This document shows, in pieces, positions 11,289 to 22,833 of a stretch of 64,000 nt of DNA (positions within the stretch are counted from its first letter, which is position 1; the number at the start of each line of letters is the position of its first letter). Made by a program: the position numbers and the translations under genes. The stretch lies in the NCBI GenBank assembly GCA_947095535.1, contig OX352773.1:169706438-169770437 (forward strand), in the 5' to 3' direction. Under the pieces are notes generated by a model. That model searched no databases and was not told where the DNA came from. It was given only the letters and a program-made list of their open reading frames with translations. This DNA is from Poecilobothrus nobilitatus. Lineage: Eukaryota > Arthropoda > Insecta > Diptera > Dolichopodidae.

Positions 11289-12277
11289 TTTTTTTTTTGT
11301 GTTAGCTTAACCCAAAAAGAAATTTTTATAGCCAGTCATTTTTAATAGTATTTAACAAAATATTTATTTTATAACTAATATATATACCTATATGTGTTTT
11401 TGTTTTGTCATAAACAAAATATCCGTTGGCCTTGTTAACCATCAAAGTAATGAAACAAAATAAATGTATATATCTTCAAGGATATTAAACCTATAAATCC
11501 AAAATCAATATAATTTGAATTCAAAACAAAAAAAAAAAAAACAAAATTATAAAATTGTAAATCGCCAAAAAAAAACCGTACATTTAAAATAACACGTATT
11601 GTAGCTGTAAAAATTTTCTTTTTAACTATTTAATCATAAAATCCCATAAAATATATAGGTAATGGTAAAGATAAGTGTGAATAAATTCATATAAAAATGG
11701 TTAAAAATCTACATAAAAAATATAAAAAAAAAATAAAATTATTATCCTTTCGTGTTATGAATTAGTAAATAAAGGACATTGATAGGACATCATTGATTTT
11801 AATATTATGTATAAATATTATGATTTTATGAAAATTGAAACTTATTTAGAGTTCCTATATTATATGACAAAATATACATAAACGCACACATACATAATAA
11901 AATAAAATTTTTTTATAGGCATAGAAATAAACATGATAAGGATTAAATCAATTCAATATATTATTGGTGATTTTCGAAAATATATCGAAATTTAATGAAA
12001 TAATATTAAATATTTATTCATATTTATTTATATTTTTGATCCTTTTAAATTATTTATATATTGTTGATATTATTATTATCTATGTACATTTAAATTTAAA
12101 TTTTCTTTAAATATTTATTTTGAATATCATAATCATTAAAGGACAACAATAAAATTGTGTTATGTGAAAATATCATGAATACATTGCAAATTATATTAAA
12201 ATATTTATTTTCAATTATTGAACAGCAAAATGTCAAATTTTTATTAAATAATATTATATAATTGTTTAGTTTTTAGT
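11289..12277. other. AT-rich stretch, no gene seen
   Basis: No coding or repeat signal recognised beyond short A/T microsatellite tracts. Confidence 0.4.
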
Positions 12278-13165
12278 AATAGGCGCTATGGATTAACTCC
12301 CAAGTCACTATAGCCACCAAAAGCAAAAATCACCTATTTTCCGCTATTTTTTTGGTGTTAGTTCATTATGAATTAACCCTCAATATTAATTGTGAGCTAA
12401 CTTCCAAAAAAAACTAACTAATCCCCAAAAATATTTTTCTAATTTTTGTCTTTTATTCCATATTAATTAATTTCCGAACCTTAAAAATTAATAATCCGAA
12501 ATCCCCAAAAAATGAACTAAGTCTTCAAAAAAAAAAAAAATGATCTAAATCCCAAAAAGAACTTGGAGGGATTTAATTATAAAATCAGGGTTTCAAAAAT
12601 TTATTTAGCTGTGGTTTAAGGGTATCAGCCCCCATTATTTTCATTTTTTTGAAATAATTAGAAAGGATTTTAAAGTTGGTTGGTTGGTTGGCTGGTTGGG
12701 ATTTTTCCAGAAGCCAACTCTTAAATGCCTCTTAATTCAGCATCTGGCATAAATATTTTAAATGAAGAATAAATTCTGATTTTCTTTGCAACTATATAAT
12801 CTCTCCGAATTATCTCGTTTTGACAATACCAAACACTTTCATATAAGAAAGGTGACTGGAACAAAATATATGCAGTTTTTTTTTAAGTATGAATTTTTGA
12901 AAAATATTATCTAATCCTTCAAAAAAATAAACGGATTCCCCAAAAAATGAACTGATTTCCCAAAATAAAAACTGCTAATACCCCAAAATATTTTTGTAAT
13001 TTTTAGAGTTTAGCTCATATGGATTAATCCTCATATTCTAAAAATGAACTAACCCTCAAAAACAAAATGAATTAATTTTTAAATGTTAGCAAAAATAATG
13101 GGACTTAGTTCACTTTTCTTTTAGAGGTTGGTGACTTGATTCATAACCCTGAATAATGTTATATA
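12278..13165. repeat. Imperfect inverted-repeat element built of short reiterated motifs
   Basis: The left end (GGATTAACTCCCAAGTCACT near 12290, then AGTTCATTATGAATTAACCC near 12360) is the approximate inverse of the right end (GGTTGGTGACTTGATTCATA near 13125, then TTAGCTCATATGGATTAATC near 13012). Between them the motif GAACTAA-CCCAAAAA recurs in many variants on a background of A runs, with a (GGTT)n stretch near 12677-12702. I see no coding frame. It could be a decayed foldback transposon or a locally expanded motif. I do not recognise the family. Confidence 0.45.
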
Positions 13166-13668
13166 ATCCAATATTAGCAGAAATTCTAAAATATAATTTA
13201 TTTAACATATTTTTTACTAATTGTTCAATTGTCCGTAGTATCGAAAAAAAAGGATAGATAGATAAGGAAAAATATTATTGTAAATTTATTTAATTCAAGG
13301 AATTGTTTTTATATTATTTTAATATAAAATTATTTCATCAGAACATATATATATATATATATATTGGTAAATATTTACAAAAAATATTATGAGCAATTTA
13401 ACATTTAATTCTTAATTTAAAAAGAATTTATTTTTAAATATTGGCAAAAAAAAAAACTAAATTAAAATGTAAAATTCATAATATTTTATTAGAGACTGGA
13501 AATTTTATTTCTATTAATTATAAGACTTTTTAAAGAACGACTGCCAAAAATTAAATACAATAACAGAAATTTTTATCTATAGCTATTCAAAATAATAATT
13601 TAATTCATTAATTTCAGAAAATTTTGCCAATAATCTAACGTAGGATTATACAATCTATTATATAAAAC
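13166..13668. other. AT-rich stretch with (AT)n microsatellite
   Basis: Holds an (AT)n run at about 13345-13365 and otherwise only AT-rich sequence. No gene seen. Confidence 0.45.
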
Positions 13669-14426
13669 CCAAGGTTGTTAAACCTGCACATTTTCGAAAA
13701 GACAATAAAAACATTTTAAAATTTGAACTTGCAAATTTGTAATTTTTCTTAGCATAATTTTCTTAAAAATTTGTGAAAAATCAAAAGAGACTTTCTTCAA
13801 TAGTACGGTTTAAAGAAAAGCTATATAATTAAGAAAACCTGTTAACACTTGCAAAAATTTAATGGAAATCTTAATGTTCACCTTTTATTCACGGTAAGGT
13901 ATTGACATTTTTAATTACTAATTCTGAATGATTCTGAATGATATACTAATTCTGAATGATTTTTCTTCCCTCAATTTAAAGGTTCTAACTAAAAGCGAGC
14001 CGGAGGTATTAAGAAAACAAAATCATGTAAAATTTTATTTCCACATAACGGTATAATGAAAAATATTAAAAAAATGTATAAATAAATAAATGATAAATTT
14101 TAAAAAATATAAAAAAGTGTCCTATTATTTGGCGGGTTTAAATTGAAAAAATTTTAGGCAAAACCTGAGATATACATACATACATACATATTTAAAAATA
14201 AGGCTTTTTCAAACTTTGATAAACTGTAATTCCTTAATGTCTGAAAATAGATGGAAAGTTTTCCTATAAGATTAACTATTTTAAGACCTCTATCCTTTAT
14301 TAATAAGATTCATTGCCAAATATTTATCTAAAACGGTATATCACTTTTTAAATAGACAAATGAACGGACGCATGGAGGGGCAGAGTTAAACTAATAAGTA
14401 AATTTTGAAATAATTATGCTAAAAAT
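13669..14426 (-). mobile_element. Family 2 Helentron-like element, diverged
   Basis: Reverse copy. The 3' signature is at the left (CAAGGTTGTTAAACCTGCAC, then ATTTTCGAAAAGACAATAAA, 13671-13710). The middle has an ACATAACGGTATAATGAAAA block near 14043. The 5' side is at the right, with GAACGGACGC near 14361, GAGTTAAACTAATAAG (14385-14400) and ATGCTAAAAA. It is more diverged than the neighbour at 14580 and has lost part of the central blocks. Confidence 0.6.
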
Positions 14427-14579
14427 TAGTAAAGTATTAATAATAGCCTTACAACTTTTAAGGTGGAATAGCACTTTTAAAGATACGACAGAAAACAAAA
14501 GTTAATTATACAGTAATTACGTCCTTGCAAATACTTAATAGGATTCATTTAGTAAAAACTTAATTTTATGCTTCAGCTA

Positions 14580-15413
14580 ACAAGGTTGTAACAGCCAAAA
14601 TCTTATTCTTAAAAGTTCTTAAAAGCTCACATTTCCAAAAGATAATACAAACTGTTTAAAATTGTGACTTGCACTAAAATTTTAAAATTTTATATAATTA
14701 GAAAAAATGTGAAAATAGGATTTTTTTGTAATTTTGAGGGACTGTCGGGATACCTGTATAACTAAGAAAAACAGCACGGAAGCACACGTAAAAATATATC
14801 ACTGGAGCTTTCATTTTTATGTCTTGCCGAAAAAAAATATGTACAGGTGCCTTAAGTTACAGGTGTTTAAAAAAAGCAAATTTTCAATTTTTAAATCTTA
14901 ATAGCTCTTAAACAGGGGGTGGTACAAAAAAAATTTCTGAAGAAACTTATTGAAGAATATTAATTCTAAAAGTTCTGTTTTGTTCCAAAATTTCAAAATC
15001 CTATCTAAAAGCGTGCCGAAATTATGAAAAAAGAAATATGCAAAATTCGGTTTAAAAATTTATCACATAACAGTAATTTTAAATACAAAATTTAAAATAA
15101 TTGTATAATATTGATCTTGATTTACAAGGATCAAAAAAAAAATTCCTGTCTAATGGCGTTTTTATATTAAAGAAATTTTAGCAGAACATGATATATACGC
15201 TTTTAAAAATAGGGATTTTTCAAAGTTGACGGGACTGCAGCTCGGTAATGGACAGTGCCACATGAAAAAGTTGTTTTACAACATTAATTTTTTTACGAAA
15301 CCTACCCATGATTAAAATTTTTTTTCTCTATCCTTGACGGCGTAGAAATTTTGTAAACAAACGGACGGATAGAATGAAACTAATAGCCACATTATTTTGA
15401 AACTGTGCTAAAA
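14580..15413 (-). mobile_element. Family 2 Helentron-like element, near complete
   Basis: Reverse copy in tandem orientation with the one just upstream. The 3' end at the left shows CAAGGTTGTAACAGCC, then AAAAGCTCACATTTCCAAAA and GATAATACAAACTGTTTAAA. The central blocks are GTCTTGCCGAAAAAAAATAT, ACAGGTGTTTAAAAA, CTTAAACAGGGGGTGGTACA and CACATAACAGTAATTTTAAA. The 5' end at the right has AAACGGACGGATAGAATGAA, ACTAATAGCCACATT and CTGTGCTAAAA. Confidence 0.72.
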
Positions 15414-15833
15414 CTGTTATTAAACGAACCCAAAACAAAAATTATACATAAAAAAAAATTTTTAAAGCTTTTTTTTTTTTTTTTATTATGTTAACAAAAA
15501 AAATAATTAATTCAAAATAATATTACATTAACCTAAAACTAATATGAATAAAAATAGATCTTAGCCTAAGCTGTCTGATCTTATATTTATGAGTAAGTAT
15601 AATATAAAGTATATAACTGTAAGTTTGAAAATATATTTTAATTTTTAATAAATTAAATTAATTTAATACTAGTAAATTTATTTACTTTTATTTGTTACAT
15701 TTGTTATATTTATTTTTACTTTGTTTCATTTTCTTTTATTTCTTTCTTATGTTTTGTTTTAGTTATGTTGGCAGAGTTCATTATATATAATTTCATGCAC
15801 TTATACAGACAAATTATTCTTCTGTTGGTTTGT
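15414..15833. other. AT-rich stretch, no gene seen
   Basis: A and T runs, no coding or repeat signal recognised. It ends directly at the next family 1 element. Confidence 0.4.
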
Positions 15834-15965
15834 TATACCCTACACTTAAAGTATAGGGTATATTAACTTTGGTATGGTGTTTGTAACCACCAAAAGGAAG
15901 CGAGTTAGGTATAGACATGTATATATATTCTGAATCAGGATCACCGCCGGAGTCGATTTAGCGAT

Positions 15966-16001
15966 GTCCGTCCGTCCGTCCGTCCGTCCGTCCGTCCGTC
16001 C
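15966..16001 (+). repeat. (GTCC)9 microsatellite in copy B
   Basis: Nine GTCC units followed by GTAC, the longest tract among the family 1 copies here. Confidence 0.85.
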
Positions 16002-16181
16002 GTACGCACGATAACTCAAAAAATAATGATGCTATCTTGATGAAATTTATATAGTAGGTTACTAATTACGAAAGAAAGGCTAAGTTCGAATCTGGACAAA
16101 ATCCGTCCATGGGTTCGGATTCTGGAAGCTTCCGAATGATTCCGGCTTTTGGAGATAATCTCCGCAAACGAGATTATCTCC

Positions 16182-17880
16182 AAAAGCAACAAAGATAGAA
16201 CCTTCAAATTTTGTACAATGATGTTTCTTCCCGTTCGATTTATGTCTCTGAAATTTAAGAGGATTTGGTCCTTGGGTTTGGGTTTTGGAAGCTTCCGAAC
16301 GAGCACCAGAGCAAATGAGATTATTTCCAAAACCAACAAAGATAGAACCTTTAAATTTTGTACAATGATGTTCCTTCCCGTTCGATTTATGTCTCTGAAA
16401 TTTAAGAGGATTTGGTCCATGGGTTTTGGATTTGGAAGCTTCCGAACGAGCCCCAGAGCAAATGAGATTATCTCCAAAACCAACAAAGATATAACCTTTA
16501 AATTTGGCAGGGTGGTGTTCTTTCATGTTTTATTTAAGTCTCTGAAATGTGAGAAGATTTGGTCCATGGGTTCGGGTTTTGGAAACTTCCGAACGAGCCC
16601 CAGAGCAAACGAGATTATCTCCAAAACCAATAAAGATAGAACTTTTAAATTTTTTATAATGATGTTTCTTCCAGTTTTATTTATGTCTCTAAAACTTAAG
16701 AGGATGTGGTCCATGGGTTTGGATTTTGGAAGCTTCCCAACGAGCCCCAGAGCAAATGAGATTATCTCCAAAAACAACAAATATATATAACCTTTAAATT
16801 TGGCCGAATGGTGTTTTTTCATGTTTGATTTAAGTCTCTGAAATTTGAGAGGATTTGGCCATGGGTTTAAATTTGAAAGAATTTGAACCGTGGATTCGAA
16901 TTTTGGAAGCTTCCGAACGAGCCGCAGAGCAAATGAGATTATATCCAATACGAACAAAGATAGAACCTTTGAATTTGGTACAATGGTGTTCTTTCGTGTT
17001 TGATTTATGTCTCTGAAATTTAAGAGGACTTGGTCCATGGGTTTGGTTTTGGAAGCTTCCGAACGAGCACCAGAGTAAATGAGATTATCTCCAAAACCGA
17101 CAAAGATATAACCTTTAAATTTGGCAGGGTGGTGTTCTTTCATGTTTTATTTAAGTCTCTGAAATATGAGAAGATTTGGTCCATGGGTTCGGGTTTTGGA
17201 AACTTCCGAAAGAGCCCCAGAGCAAACGAGATTATCTCCAAAACCAATAAAGATAGAACCTTTAAATTTTTTATAATGATGTTTCTTCCAGTTTGATTTA
17301 TGTCTCTAAAATTTAAGAGGATGTGGTCCATGGGTTTGGATTTTGGAAGCTTCCGAACGAGCCCCAGAGCAAATGAGATTATCTCCAAAAACAACAAATA
17401 TATAACCTTTACTTTTGGCATAATGGTGTTCTTTCATGTATGATTTAGGCCTCTGAAATTTGAGAGGATTTGGTCCTTGGGTTCGGATTTTGAAAGCTTC
17501 CGAACGAGCCTCAGAGCAAATGATATTATCTCCAAATGCAACAAAGATATAACCTTTAAATTAGGCAGAATGGTGTTCCTTCATGTTTGATTTATGTTTC
17601 TGAAATTTGTGAGGATTTGGTCCATGGGTTCAAATCTTGGAAGCTTCCGGACGAGCCCCAGAGCAAACGAGTATATCTCCACAACCAACAAAGATAGAAC
17701 TTTTATTTTTAGTACAAAGGTGTTCTGTTATGTTTCCTTTTCTGTAAAATTGGAAACTGATATTTGAAAGAATTTGAACCATGGGTTCGTATTTTGGAAA
17801 CTTCCGGACGAGCACAAGAGCAACGAGCATATCTCCAAAACCAACAAAAGTAGCACCTTTAAATTTAATAGAATGGTGTT
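16182..17880 (+). repeat. 147-bp tandem array in copy B
   Basis: About eleven units. Each carries TCTGAAATTTAAGAGGATTT, GGTCCATGGGTT, GGAAGCTTCCGAACGAGC, CCAGAGCAAATGAGATTAT and CCAAAACCAACAAAGAT. The HindIII-like AAGCTT palindrome TCCGAACGAG neighbourhood recurs once per unit. A short irregular unit around 16850-16910 and slightly diverged units at the 3' edge break the regularity. Confidence 0.85.
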
Positions 17881-18197
17881 CTGGCAAGTTTTCTTTATGT
17901 TCCTGAGATGGATTCGATGAATTGGAGTGGCAATTCGGGTAGCTGACACAAACATCCCAAGGACTACCAATCTCCGAAAATAATTAAGATAGAAACTTAA
18001 AATTTTATACAAGGGTGTCAAGCATATCCCAAGCGGATGCCTCTTTTACGTTCTTGAAATTCGAGTTGAATAAGACAGAAAAGGGAAGAAGTTCAAGCAG
18101 CTGCCAAAAACACTTATGGATTGTTAATTTAATTCGAATTATTCAGGTGTAGGGTATTAATAAGTCGGTTGCATCGACTTACTGTTACATTTACTTG

Positions 18198-19389
18198 TTT
18201 TGAATAGTGACAGATAAAAATTTGATTTATTTCGTATATTATGTGTATGGCGATATCTATCATTCTATTTAAAATGAAATTGTGTTTAATTGAGTTGTTA
18301 ATTATTTTAAATGCAGTTAGGTAAAGTTCTCGTTTGAAAATATTTGGGAGGCTTATATATCAGTCAGAATATAATGAATATATTAGATACATAAGAATGT
18401 AAGAATACATAAGATCAAAATTTAATTTTCATTTCAATTCTATTTTTTGGAATAGATTCCCCACTTCCCCTGCCTCTTCCTCCCTTTTTTTGCAATTTTT
18501 TGGAATTAAATTACAATCAATTTCATGATTTTGTCTAAGTATGTACCTTTTTTTTAAAACGTCCAATTTAACCCTTTAATTTCAAATACGCTTATTGTGT
18601 CCCCCACAAAAGAAACTGAAATCTGATATATCTAGTTTTATCCCCAAAAACTTCAAAACTATCGGGCATGACAACTATTCCTAAGAAAATTCAATTTAAA
18701 TTTTTAACATAGTAAAATGTAACACAAAATAAAATTCATCTTCTAAAATATTTTTTTCTTGTAGGTACATATTTTTATACACTCTGTATATATTGTATTT
18801 AAAATATGAATACTAATAATTTGATTTTCTTTAGTCTAGATTTTTTATATGATAAGTGATGATTGATCACCTTATATACAACATAACAAATGAGGCAATA
18901 AACTTTATCTATTAAATTCAATATTCAATTTATAATTTTATATAATACATATTCTATAAGAAAATTATTTTCTATTTCTAATAAGAATAAATTAATCAAA
19001 AGAATTAAAATAAAAATAAAGAAAAAAATTTAATAAACTTTAGATACTATTTAATTTTAATCTTATTCACATGTTTAGTCAAAATCGTCAAGGTTGTCAA
19101 CATCGAATAGACATTTTTATTAGTAAATAAATTTTATTTATAAAATGAAATGTTGATTGTAAATGTAATAATATAATAATGAGAAAAAAATGTAATAATA
19201 AATTCCATTATTTATGAAATAACTTAAGTTAATTGCGGTCTTTCTTATCTGTTGAAAAGTTGTTCAAAGTAAATATTTTCCGAAATAAAGTATGGTTTAT
19301 TTCGTCAAATTGTTAAAATTGTTAGGTAAATTGCGCAGCCCAGCTTCCTTATATACGAAGGCTTTCTTGTAGGAGCCGTACGGTAAAAA
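18198..19389. other. AT-rich stretch, no gene seen
   Basis: Holds a pyrimidine-rich patch near 18461-18490 and otherwise AT-rich sequence. No coding or repeat signal recognised. Confidence 0.4.
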
Positions 19390-19600
19390 TACAAAGAACT
19401 GTCTAGAGCTAAACAGAACAGACCTTAAACTCTATACCCAAATAACCATAGACCATTTAATGCTAAGAGCATATGCTTCAAAAATAAGTTAAACCGACAA
19501 AATAATGTGTGTAGGTTATGAGCATAAGGCAGAGACTACATAACACGTACTTTTGTAATTTGTGACGCTGGAATTTCATCAAAGGAGAAAATCCTTGTGA
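19390..19600 (+). pseudogene. Decayed LINE fragment, RNase H / C-terminal Cys-His region
   Basis: The reading frame around 19507 translates as CVGYEHKAETT, stop, HVLL, stop, FVTLEF. This fits the pattern C-x-x-C-xx-E-x-ET-x-x-H-x-L-x-C-x-x-L found after the RNase H domain of I/R1/LOA-type non-LTR retrotransposons, with the second cysteine changed and two in-frame stops. Upstream residues resembling LSRAKQNR and NAKSICFKNKL sit where the family has its TGH-C-L-x-H-L stretch. A 75-codon open frame further on (19635-19862) has no recognised domain. The assignment rests on a short motif read by eye. Confidence 0.4.
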
Positions 19601-20984
19601 GAGAGCTACTGCGAAAATCTTTCTAAGCTTCAAAGTGAACTTGACTAAGGTAGCTATCGCCGATTCTTTAAGATCATTGACTGTCTCAATGAGCTACTGT
19701 GATGAACGAGTATTTTATGCAGTTGGTATGCACAACAGATCGCAGGGCCTAAATGTAAGAACAATTGTCTATCACTCCAACAAAAAAGCAACAATAATGT
19801 TTACTATACTTTATATGCGTTTACTTAGTTACGCAGCTTATTTGAATATCGAATATAAATAAAAAATTTCCTTTCATACCTTATATCTCACAATTCAAAA
19901 TTATATAGCATATAAACAAACAGATTTTCCAACAATTTTCCCAAATTTTAAATTTTTTATAATAAAAATTTTAAAATTTTTGATAACAAACGAATGAAAT
20001 AATATACCCAATATACATATGGTATATATGTAGGTATATATATAGATGTATATATATTATGTAGGTATTAAATTTTTTTGAATCCAAATAAAAAATATTC
20101 ATTATAATACCTAAAAAAACAAAAATAATAAATAACTGTCATTAAAATCCTTTTTTTTTTTTGGAAATAATGTTGAAAATATTAAATATCACATATAAAC
20201 AAAAAACATAAAAAAAGATACTTGTTATCAGATACTTTCAATTTTCAATGGAATTGATATTCATGTATTTTATTTAATTTTTGATATATTGTACATATAA
20301 ATAATATATGTACATTATGTACAATAATATATGTACATTATAAACAGTACATATTTTATATTTATTAAAAAAAAAAAAATAAATAAATTTCGTTTCTATT
20401 TAATATTTGAATTAGGAACAAATTTTGTCCTGTATACTCAACATTATATAGATAATAAAAATTCATATTTGAATTCAGTTTTGATTTTTGGCATTATAAT
20501 AATAAAAAGGATCAAATTTATGATAAAATTTAATATCGAATGATTTAAAAATTTTTCATAAAATGTAGGAATTATACATAACCTTAAAAAAAAATTAAAA
20601 TCATAAAATTCCAGTTCGAAATTTTTAATTTTATCAAGATTAAATGTAATTTCAACAAAAAATTATAGATTTTTTTTGTAAAATACAACTTTGTAATCGT
20701 AATTGAAATTAAAATATAAAACGAAAATATTTATTTCTAATTTTGATTGTATTATGTTTATTTTAGTTTTCGGGATAAATAATTAAAATGTATGGGTAAC
20801 TAATAAATATAACATTATTATAAGTTAGTATATTGAAAATTGTTTTGAAGCACCTTAGTACTAAAAAAATTACAACTTCTAATAATGATTTAGTTAGGAC
20901 TTTTAAAAATCCGAAATTACCAATTTCGCAATTCTTTTTATCCTTTCGAATGTATTTCTCAGGATAAAATAAATTTGCCATTAT
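19601..20984. other. AT-rich stretch, no gene seen
   Basis: Includes TA-rich satellite-like patches near 20010-20065 and a duplicated ATAATATATGTACATTAT motif at about 20300-20341. No gene seen. Confidence 0.4.
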
Positions 20985-21536
20985 GTTTGTGATACCTTAA
21001 AGGTTACAAGATAAATATTGAAAAGTATATTTTCGATCAGGATCGAATTTTGATGAAATTGATTTAGCCATATTATGTTACTTCGACAATCCGCACGATA
21101 ACTCAAAAAATAATGAAGCTAAAATTCTGAAATTACAATTTCACCTTTGTAAAATTATTTGTTTTGCTACTAAAATTTACCAAGTTTGATCGGAGAGTTC
21201 CAGAAGTTGACTTAAAACTTCTTTTAATTATATGAAAATAACTTAGTGACTATTGAAACTAGATATTTGAACTTTTGTGAAAAAAAAAGTCAAGTTTTAT
21301 GCTAACAAAGTATTCAAAATTTAATTAGTTTAACACAACAGGTTTGGGTAACTGCAAAAATAAAGATGATGAACTTTTATGGCAGTAACTTGTGTGAAAT
21401 TTCGTTGGTTTATTGGGATAACGGATTTGAGTAGCTGCTATATAACGCCAAAATTTAAATAAATATATCTCACACCATAACTTATGTTCGCAAGGATATA
21501 CTTGGAGTTGCACAGTTAATTATACACTCTTCATCG
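20985..21536 (+). mobile_element. Family 4 Helentron-like element, diverged copy
   Basis: Holds the shared fly core in degraded form: CGATCAGGATCGAATTTTGA, ATTGATTTAGCCATATTATG, CGCACGATAACTCAAAAAAT and AATGAAGCTA (21033-21120). Interior segments match family 4 copies at 43436 and 62055 (AACTTTTATGGCAGTAACTT, AGTAGCTGCTATATAACGCC, AATAAATATATCTC). The end CACTCTTCATCG followed by T matches the family 4 3' end. The GTCC microsatellite has been lost. Confidence 0.6.
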
Positions 21537-21660
21537 TTTTTATATTAAAATGTAATCAAAAAACTTATTTTACATAGTTTTAAATAGTCTTCATAACGCC
21601 TGCAAGACCTATAATCTGATGTTAGTTTTCAATTTTTCGAATTGCTTTTAAATTCCATTT

Positions 21661-22427
21661 TTAGCACATTTCCAAAAAAAATTTTGAAAAATGTGTCTAT
21701 TAGTTTCACTCTGTCTGTCCGTCCCTCCTTCTGTCTGACTGTCCGCCTGTTTACACCATTAAAGATAGAGAAAAAACATTTTAACCATGGGTAGGTCTTA
21801 TAAAAAAATTAATTTTGTGGAACAATTTTTTCATGTAGCCTAATCCATCAGGAAACTACAGTCCCTCAAACTTTCGAAAAGCCTTATTTTTGAATACGTA
21901 TATTTTTTCAATCTGAAAACGCCTTTCGACAGGAATTTTTTTAATCTTTGTAAATCAATGTCAAATGACATATGTTTTTAAAATTAAGTATTTAAATTTA
22001 CCGTTATGTGAAAACCAAATTTTGCATGATTTTTCTACCTTCATAACTCTGGCAAACTTTTAGATAGGGGCTTTAAACTGATGCGATTAAGAACTTTCAG
22101 AATTAGTTTAATTTTTTTTCAGAAAATTTTAAACCCCCTGTTTATTAGCTATTATAGAGCTCAAAAATAAAAAAATTACTATTTTTAAACACCTGTAACT
22201 TAGGCACCTGTAAACATTTTTCTTCGGCAAGACAAAAATATTTTAAACTCCAGTAATATATTTTTACGCGTGTTAATGGTTTCTTTTAATTGTGTAGGGT
22301 TCCAGAGTTACAGCCTCCTAAGTCCTATTTTTACATTTTTTCTTGGTGCAAGTCACAAATTCTAAACAGTTTGTATTATCTTTTGTAAATGTGCGCTTTT
22401 AAAAACCGTTAGTTTACATTCTGCTTG
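21661..22427 (+). mobile_element. Family 2 Helentron-like element, near complete
   Basis: Starts TTAGCACATTTCCAAAA and carries TTAGTTTCACTCTGTCTGTC with GTCC-like units. Then come CATTAAAGATAGAG, TTTAACCATGGGTAGGTCTT, TTTCGACAGGAATTTTTTTA, ACCGTTATGTGAAAACCAAA, and CTTCGGCAAGACAAAAATAT. It ends TTGTAAATGTGCGCTTTTAA, AAACCGTTAGTTTACATTCT and GCTTG. GCACATTTCCAAAA (21664-21677) and its near inverse (22381-22394) are the subterminal inverted repeats. Confidence 0.78.
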
Positions 22428-22744
22428 TTTTAGTTTTTTTTTATGGATAGAAGTATGTTCCACATTGCAGTAGTTCTGACGATAAATGAGTTTCCATAAC
22501 CAGTTTTAAACAACTATAAGATATATTTTTAAGTATTTCCACTGTGTATAAATGAGCACTTGAAATCCTCCTAACGTTGCATTGAAATTACTTGTACTCA
22601 ATAATGACTCCTGATTTTAGTTCAATATAACAATATTGGCATCATTTGTATTCCTAAAGTTCCAATCTTTGAGCAAAGTTTCATTAAATTAATGAAAATT
22701 TTATTAAATTAATTTTTCTACGAAATAAAAGTTTACTCATACCT

Positions 22745-22833
22745 TGATTTGTGTATTTTTTCTTGGTCGCGTTTCTTCGAAATCGTATATAAAAATTTCG
22801 AAGAAACGCGACCAAGAAAAAATACACAAATCA
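22745..22833. repeat. Perfect 39-bp inverted repeat with 11-base loop
   Basis: Left arm 22745-22783 and right arm 22795-22833 are exact reverse complements over 39 positions. The loop CGTATATAAAA is at 22784-22794. The arm contains TCTTGGTCGCGTTTCTTCGA, GC-richer than its surroundings. No other copy of either arm is in the window and no known element end is adjacent. It could be a young foldback insertion, a hairpin RNA locus, or an assembly/template-switch artefact. Confidence 0.95.

Larger units (their letters stand above)
15834..18197 (+). mobile_element. Family 1 Helentron-like element, long subfamily (copy B)
   Basis: Both ends are present: ATACCCTACAC at the 5' end, and AGGTGTAGGG, the AAGTCG-GTTGCAT-CGACTT hairpin and TTACTTG at the 3' end. 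The 5' module is nearly identical to copy A apart from TACACTTAAAG in place of TACACATTAAG. The interior is a tandem array marked by GGTCCATGGGTT. From 16269 to 16710 and again from 17034 to 17621 the spacing is 146 or 147 bp (mostly 147). Open frames of 213 and 206 codons run through the array on opposite strands. They follow from the frame-preserving period and have no independent protein features. No replication or transposition protein is encoded. Confidence 0.87.

Noticed and set aside
15966..16001. GTCC units as part of a CRISPR-like or satellite array
   Set aside because: A simple tetranucleotide tract at a fixed position in a fly mobile element; there are no spacers.
16149..16790. 213-codon open frame on the plus strand, and similar frames at 16523-17143, 48186-48716 and 48873-49418
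   Set aside because: They lie wholly in 147-bp tandem arrays, occur on both strands at once, and translate to the same 49-residue repeat in each unit. The repeat period explains them.
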